Below, piece after piece: positions 22,457 to 27,052 of a stretch of 27,052 nucleotides of DNA. How positions within the stretch are numbered: the stretch's first letter is position 1; each line of letters starts with the position of its first letter. The notes beneath the pieces are model-generated. The model saw only the letters and a list, made by a program, of their open reading frames with translations, was not told the origin of the DNA and did not search any database. The DNA comes from JBBQER01 sp052148155 (GTDB lineage: Bacteria; Actinomycetota; Acidimicrobiia; IMCC26256; PALSA-610), in assembly GCA_052148155.1 (NCBI GenBank), contig JBKQIY010000217.1, positions 1 through 27,052 of the forward strand, written 5' to 3'. The position numbers and the translations under genes were made by a program.

Positions 22457-23005
22457 TTATTTGATGGTGAAGTTTCCGGCCTGCGCGTACGTCACTGTCG
22501 CCAGCGGCTTGGCTGAGCATGCACCCTTGGGCAGCGTGTACTTGACGGTTCCGGTGACGGTCGACCCCACGAACAAGCCCGCGGTGATCTTGCCGGTCGT
22601 CGTGGCCGTTGTCACCAACTTGGTCTGCTTGATCGCGAACGACGTAGCCGTCGACGTTTTGCCGGTGTTCCATGTGATGGTCAATGTCCCAACCGTTCCC
22701 TTGGAAGTCGGGCTCGGCTTGGCCAGCGTTGTGCAGTTCGAGCCGGTGGTGCTCTTCACCGTCTGCTTGAACGTCGTGTGTCCGCTGGTGACACCACCAC
22801 CCGCGCACTTGCCGACGGTCCCAACCGCCGACAACGTTCCGGCCACCGTCGCCTTGCTCGACAAGATCGGCAACGGCGGCGTGAACGTGGCGGTCCCGGC
22901 CGTCGTTGCGCAGACCGTCCCCCCGGCGGCACCGGCGGCTGACGCCACCAACCCGACTGGCAGCACCATCGCCGCCGCCAACAACAAGCCTGCAATCCTG
23001 CGCAT
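22457..23005 (-). CDS. Secreted protein, full-length member of the recurring family
   Basis: A 182-residue exported protein. The signal peptide MRRIAGLLLAAAMVLPVGLV ASAAGAA has an A-x-A cleavage site. The first half of the mature part is a Cys-bounded beta region (VCATTAGTATFTPPLPILSS, ATVAGTLSAVGTVGKCAGGG). The second half has NCTTLAKPSPTSKGTVGTLT, ITWNTGKTSTATSFAI, TTGKITAGLFVGSTVTGTV and a final Cys before VTYAQAGNFTIK. The second half matches the 9026 protein. Five Cys are present. The first half has its counterpart in 10476-11195. GGGGAG lies nine bases before ATG 23005. Lys/Thr-rich and without charge clusters, it looks like a wall or matrix protein. No named domain. Confidence 0.8.
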   Translation of the reverse strand: MRRIAGLLLAAAMVLPVGLVASAAGAAGGTVCATTAGTATFTPPLPILSSKATVAGTLSAVGTVGKCAGGGVTSGHTTFKQTVKSTTGSNCTTLAKPSPTSKGTVGTLTITWNTGKTSTATSFAIKQTKLVTTATTTGKITAGLFVGSTVTGTVKYTLPKGACSAKPLATVTYAQAGNFTIK

Positions 23006-23369
23006 CCTTCACGCTCCCCTCTCGTGGACTTCTGATATGCCTGTTCTACAACTCAAGACTCGGCGGGCCAAGCCCGTCATGCGTGACCGGACCCGAACCG
23101 AACCCACGCGCGGGCAACGGCTTCGGCCGCGACCCGATCGACGCGTCGAACCTTCCGCCGGTCACGTCATCGTTCACACGACGAAGACGAAACACGAGAT
23201 CGAGCACTCAAACCACACCAGCCTCATCGAGCCGTCGGTCGAGGTCCGATGCGCGACTTGTGTCCATCATGACGGTTCGTTCGTCCGGTACCGCCGAGGC
23301 AGATCACCCAGCGATATTTCCGGGGGTAAGGGTACGGTCCGGAGTGGCGTTTCGATGTGAGGTGGCGCG
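23006..23369. other. Gap of about 360 bases without a supported gene
   Basis: It lies between the divergent secreted-protein start and the decayed neocarzinostatin-like copy, so it should hold both promoters. I see no clear sigma-factor boxes and no reading frame with protein character. Confidence 0.4.
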
Positions 23370-24095
23370 GTGGCGTTGCGGCTATTCGCCGTCCGATGTC
23401 CGTGGTTGCTGTCAGCACCACTCTTGTCGTGTCGGAACTCGGAGTCGGAACTCTGGCGCAGCGACGAGCGTCTCGCCGCGCGATGCAGTCGCGCCGGTCG
23501 TGACAGCTTCTCCAAGCGCTGGTCTGGTCGATTTGCAGAAAGTAACGATGACCGGCAGCGGGTTCGGTCCAAACCAGTCCGTCGAGACGATCGAGTGCGC
23601 GTCTGACAGGTTCAATGTCACGAAATGTGATCTCGGACGGAGGTGTCCGTCGCGGCGGACAAACATCGTGCGTTCACGTTGCGGCGATACGGTCGGCGGA
23701 TCATCACTTTGGAATTCACGACCGGCCGCACCATCGACTGTGCCGCGAAAGTGGGCTGCACGTTCGCCGCGCTTACCTCCACGAACCTCAAAACAACCGA
23801 ACCTTGCGATCTTCTTCGACCCGAAGATCTCACCGGAGGTCCCGACGATGACGGTGACACCGAACACGAAGTTGATGGACCGTCAACTCCGTGACCGTGA
23901 CCGGCCAGAACTACGCACCGTCGTCGTCGGTTAACCCTGTCCGAGTGTGTCACCGGTCAGCCGACCACCCCCGACAGTGGCCTGCCGTGTGATTCTGCGA
24001 CGCAACGGTCCGTCAACGTCGACGGGAACGGCGCGTTCACCGTCGTCACCGTTGACTGTTTGGCGGGTAGGAGTACCGTCGGCCTCGGATCCTGA
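23370..24095 (+). pseudogene. Decayed neocarzinostatin-like protein, degenerate upstream copy of 24111-25667
   Basis: It starts with a GTG preceded by GAGGTGG, matching the next gene's GAGGGGTG...ATG. The start VALRLF corresponds to MALRLV. Domain 1 is recognisable in several frames: PVVTASPSAGLVDLQKVTMT, GSGFGPNQSVETIECAS, KCDLG, RTIDCAAKVGCTFAAL, IFFDPKISPEVPTMTVTP. A domain 2 part reads CDSATQRSVNVDGNGAFTVV before a TGA at 24093-24095. At least four frame changes and missing stretches are needed, so this is genuine decay and not a single sequencing slip. The copy ends about 15 bases before the intact gene: a tandem duplication with one degenerating member. Confidence 0.8.
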
Positions 24096-24110
24096 TTGAG
24101 GGGTGACGGG

Positions 24111-25667
24111 ATGGCGCTCAGGCTTGTTCGTCCGTGGATACGGCTGGTCGCGATGACCGCCGTCGTCATGCTCTCAATGGCCGGCGTGACCGTTTCGGGT
24201 GCAGCCGCCGGTGTCTCGACGGGCGCGGCGACTGCAAAACCAGTCGTCGGTGTCTCGCCGAGCACCGGCTTGGTTGATCTCCAAACCGTGACCGTGACCG
24301 GCAGCGGCTTTAGCGCGAATATGCAGGTCGGCACGGTCGAGTGTCGACCGGGCGCCACCGCAGAACCAGATTGTGATCTCGGCACGCTCGTCTATGCCCA
24401 AACCGACCAGCATGGGACGTTCACGTTGTCGCGGTATGTGCGCCGTCTCATCTCGGTCGCCGGGAAGACGATCGATTGTGCCGCCACCCTCGGCTGCATC
24501 CTGGGTGCCGGAAACGTGGCGAACCTCACACAATCGAGCGGCAGAGACATCTTCTTCAACCCGAAGATCGCACCCACAGTCCCGACGATCACGGTCTCAC
24601 CCAACCGACTGTTGGTCGACCATCAACTCGTCACCGTGTCCGGGAAAGGCTACGCACCATCGACGAGCGTGAACGTCGCAGAATGCGTGTCGAAGCCAGC
24701 CGGCCGCAAGCTCCAAGGGTGTGACTATGCGACCGAACGGAACGTCAACGTCGACCCCAACGGGACCTTCACCGCGACGAACATCGTGCTCGAACGACGA
24801 CCAGTCACGTTCGGCCCCACCCGCACGACGACAGTTGATTGCGCGGTCAAGCCCGATACATGCGACATCCAAGTGACCGCATCCGGCCTCGGTTCATCAA
24901 CTCCCGCGAAAGCCCCGTTGGCGTTCAACAAGTACGCGCCTGCGGCCGTCGCGGCCGTGCAACTCTCGCCCAACGCACCCCTCGACGACCTCGAAGCCGT
25001 CACTCTCACCGGAACTGGATTCACACCCGGCTACGACGTCAACGTCCAAGAGTGCCTAACCGCCGCAAAGGACACCGCGTGTGACTACACCACAACCCGC
25101 TCGGTCACGGCAGGCTTCCAAGGTCAGTTCACACTCACCGACTTCGTCCGACGCGACATCACCACAGCCTCGTCCCCGGCCGGCCCGACCACGACCGACT
25201 GCGCTACCACCGCCTGCGACTTCACTGTCCAAGGCAGCCCAGCACAACCCGCGGTCACGCTTCCACTGACCTTCGATCCCAACGTTGCTGGCATCCCAGC
25301 CACCATTACCGCCAGCCCCAACACTGGCCTCACCGACAATCAAACCATCGCCATGTCATTGAACGGGTACACACCCGACCAGCCCGTCCAGATCAACGAA
25401 TGCTTCGCCGACGCCCTCACCCAAACCAACGGGCTGTCCGACTGCGATTACACCACTGCCGAGACGATCACCCCGACCGAACCACAAACCCTCCAGGCCT
25501 CTTTCGTCGTACACGCGGCCCTTGGCGGACAAGCCGGACTCCAAGACTGCACCACCCAACCCGGCGCCTGCGTCCTCATCGCGTCCGAAACCAACGGCTA
25601 CTACGGCGCCACCGGACCAACCCAGCCCGGCATCGCCTCCACCCCACTCACGTTTGCGACACCCTGA
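24111..25667 (+). CDS. Secreted protein of four neocarzinostatin-like domains
   Basis: 518 residues from ATG 24111 (GAGGGG seven bases upstream). Signal peptide about 1-34 (WIRLVAMTAVVMLSMAGVTV). Four repeats follow at about 45-151, 157-272, 278-385 and 393-515. Each begins VSPSTGLVDLQTVTVTGSGF (or close), then an E-C...C-D-Y/L pair, a strand ending G-x-F-T-x-x-x-x-V-R-R, a T-x-D-C...C pair and a closing F-N/D-P. In repeat 1 the Cys are at 78/88 and 123/129. Neocarzinostatin-family apoproteins have the same Ig-like order and two disulfides with near-identical spacing. Those are single domains that carry enediyne chromophores; four in tandem suggests a structural or binding surface protein. 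No enediyne genes are visible. Confidence 0.85.
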   Translation: MALRLVRPWIRLVAMTAVVMLSMAGVTVSGAAAGVSTGAATAKPVVGVSPSTGLVDLQTVTVTGSGFSANMQVGTVECRPGATAEPDCDLGTLVYAQTDQHGTFTLSRYVRRLISVAGKTIDCAATLGCILGAGNVANLTQSSGRDIFFNPKIAPTVPTITVSPNRLLVDHQLVTVSGKGYAPSTSVNVAECVSKPAGRKLQGCDYATERNVNVDPNGTFTATNIVLERRPVTFGPTRTTTVDCAVKPDTCDIQVTASGLGSSTPAKAPLAFNKYAPAAVAAVQLSPNAPLDDLEAVTLTGTGFTPGYDVNVQECLTAAKDTACDYTTTRSVTAGFQGQFTLTDFVRRDITTASSPAGPTTTDCATTACDFTVQGSPAQPAVTLPLTFDPNVAGIPATITASPNTGLTDNQTIAMSLNGYTPDQPVQINECFADALTQTNGLSDCDYTTAETITPTEPQTLQASFVVHAALGGQAGLQDCTTQPGACVLIASETNGYYGATGPTQPGIASTPLTFATP

Positions 25668-26048
25668 ACCATCTTCGCACCTCGCCGAACGTAATCGCGG
25701 GAAGCGCTCACGGGATCTCGGTGCCGAACGCATCGGTCGACCTGATCCGTCAGTCGCGGTCCGTTCCGAAAAGGTTCCGATTTCGCTGGAACCCGACCAA
25801 CTGGTCGACCCGAAATCCCGCGATCAGCGCCAGAACTTTCGCTCGCAAGCCCGCGCTTCAGGCCCTTTCGCGTGGAGGGCGCAGTTCGCAAGAGACATGC
25901 GCATCGCACGTACAGCTCGGCAACGGCGCAGGCCAGCCGTCCCGGACCGGTTTTTGGCACCCACAGGGCACAGAAGTCGAGCGGCCCGCCCTATGCCCCG
26001 TCCTGCGCGCCGCATAACGACGACGCTCGGTTAGCGCCGGATCGCTAA
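25668..26048. other. Gap of about 380 bases without a supported gene
   Basis: It lies between the convergent neocarzinostatin-like and hydrolase genes. The readings on both strands are Arg/Ser/Pro-rich and overlap each other. No domain, RBS or repeat is evident apart from the hairpin at 26054-26076. Confidence 0.4.
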
Positions 26049-26053
26049 AGCTG

Positions 26054-26076
26054 GCGGGCGGCCTTTTGCTGCCCGC
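26054..26076 (-). terminator. Hairpin terminator after the hydrolase gene
   Basis: GCGGGC (26054-26059) pairs with GCCCGC (26071-26076) around an 11-base loop. On the minus strand it is followed within a few bases by CAGCTTTAG, a short U tract. It lies 36 bases past the hydrolase stop. Confidence 0.5.
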
Positions 26077-26111
26077 TGCTCACGACGGGGAGATCGAGTC
26101 GTCGCGATCGA

Positions 26112-26885
26112 CTACGGGTGCAGGTGCGTAGCGACGAACCGTCGGATCTCGGCGCCGACTTCGTCGTCCTCGGGGGCGCCGAAGAAGCCGCCGTGGGGCA
26201 TCGCCTCGAAGACGTGCAGTTCGGCGTCCACTCCAAAGGCCCGGAGCTTGCGGTGCAGCTGAAGAGTGCTGGAGAGGAGCAAGTCGCGCGTCCCCGTTTG
26301 GAGCATCGTCGGAGGGAACGGCGGTGTGTAGTCACCGAAGAGCGGCGACAGGTACGGATCGGTTAAGTCGTGGCCGTCGGTGTACAGCGCGATCTGTGGC
26401 GTCAGACTCGATGTCAGCACATTGTCGACGCCGAAGTTCGTGGCAAACGAGTCGCCGGATTGAGTGAGATCCGCCTCGGGTGACAAGAGCACGAGCGCGG
26501 CAGGTAGCGGAAGACCCTCTTCGCGGGCGCGGAGCATCAGCGCGGCCGCGAGGTTGCCGCCGGCCGATCCGCCACCGACGATGATCCGCTCCGGGCGTTG
26601 AACCTCGAGCAATCCGCGGTACGCGGCGACGCAGTCGTCGAGCGCGGCTGGGTACGGATGGTCGGGAGGCATCCGGTAGTCGGGCGCCCAGATCTTCATC
26701 CCAGTTCGCGCCGCGCTGCCCTTTGCCATGACCCGACCGGTCTCGCCAGCGCCGATGGTGAAACCGCCACCATGAATGTCGAAATAGATAGGCAGATCGG
26801 CATCGGCTGCGATCGCTTCCGGCACGACGACAAACACCAGTACGCCCTCGACCGAAATCGTCTCGAGCTCGACCGGTACCGTCGC
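26112..26885 (-). pseudogene. Alpha/beta hydrolase (HSL/lipase family IV), 5' end removed by the IS
   Basis: The frame reads out from the IS junction: TVPVELETISVEGVLVFVVV, then YFDIHGGGFTIGAG with the HGGG oxyanion-hole motif of hormone-sensitive-lipase-type esterases. GGGSAGGNLAAALM carries the G-x-S-x-G nucleophile, TGTRDLLLSS the acid and MPHGGFFG the catalytic His, so the catalytic domain is complete. The usual N-terminal cap of about 50-70 residues is missing. The frame enters IS sequence at 26886 and meets a TGA there, with no ATG before. A GTG at 26837 could start a 241-residue product, but it would lack the first strand and has no RBS. Confidence 0.8.
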
Positions 26886-27052
26886 TAGTGCAGTGAATCA
26901 GTTTTAACCGGCGATTTGATCGAGCGCGATCCGTCCGCGCTGCACTTTCTTGAGGATCTGTTCGGCGGTGGCGGTCCACACGAACGGTTTGGGGTCGTCG
27001 TTGTTTGCGTCCAGAAATTCCTCGATCGCTGTGATCAACTCGGGAACCGATC
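26886..27052 (-). mobile_element. 3' end of an IS630-type element, right edge of window
   Basis: Inverted copy of bases 1-167 with three mismatches. The junction with the hydrolase frame is at the TA 26886-26887, as expected for a family that duplicates TA. The sequence beyond the window should hold the rest of the transposase. Because both window ends begin at the identical IS base, the ends were probably set by repeat-induced assembly breaks. Confidence 0.8.
26904..27050 (-). pseudogene. IS630-family transposase, C-terminal 48 residues (cut by window edge)
   Basis: Same frame and motif as the copy at 3-149 (PKPFVWTATAEQILKKV), ending RIALDQIAG and a TAA at 26904-26906. It is transcribed toward the hydrolase gene and could supply read-through transcription to it. 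Confidence 0.8.

Noticed and set aside
1..27052. tRNA, rRNA, CRISPR, phage genes, toxin-antitoxin pairs
   Set aside because: Looked for tRNA T-loops, short regular repeats with spacers and typical small paired genes; nothing convincing was seen. The ATGA-coupled pair at 12367-12833 consists of two paralogues and is not toxin-antitoxin-like.

Overview
The window is high-GC DNA whose gene content suggests an actinobacterium, perhaps of the Acidimicrobiia or a relative. Pointers are the GC-rich codon choice, the Thr/Ser-rich secreted proteins, neocarzinostatin-type domains and ANTAR-like small proteins. Taxonomy is inferred from style only; there is no rRNA or tRNA. Both ends are the same 3' end of an IS630-type transposase in inverted orientation, so the piece is either flanked by two IS copies or stops where an assembler met a repeat.

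Layout. 1-5263: an MFS exporter, a universal stress protein divergent from a MarR regulator with a clear double operator between them, an Ohr relic, a quinone-oxidoreductase-like MDR enzyme, a 25-residue membrane microprotein and an IS110-type relic. 5264-8439: an SRPBCC protein, a frameshifted fibronectin-III surface protein, a cyclic-nucleotide-binding protein split by a 7-A run, and a STAS-like protein with an internal TAG. 8440-11195: a diverged direct repeat of about 270 bp flanks a small secreted protein; next come a repeat protein with three WDEA-type motifs and a second secreted protein. 11196-14280: mostly small orphan genes, including two overlapping paralogues, an ANTAR relic and an SMC/ABC-like ATPase. 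14281-17780: a seven-repeat secreted protein (probable beta-propeller), a RidA-family protein, a STAS relic and an intact STAS-like paralogue. 17781-21937: a c-di-GMP block made of a frameshifted YcgR-like PilZ protein, a single-domain PilZ protein and a membrane PAS-GGDEF-EAL enzyme. 21938-27052: a third secreted protein of the recurring family, a decayed and then an intact multi-domain neocarzinostatin-like protein, and an alpha/beta hydrolase decapitated by the right-hand IS.

Two themes stand out. First, signalling domains are dense (CNB, STAS-like, ANTAR-like, PilZ, GGDEF-EAL) beside many secreted proteins, which fits surface or envelope remodelling under second-messenger control; this is inference. 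Second, coding density is low and at least nine genes are broken. Several breaks are single-base indels that restore a full reading frame when corrected, some in short homopolymers, so sequencing error must be separated from real decay. The truncated and multiply broken relics (Ohr, IS110, neocarzinostatin copy, hydrolase) look like real decay. No CRISPR array, phage module or complete mobile element is visible.
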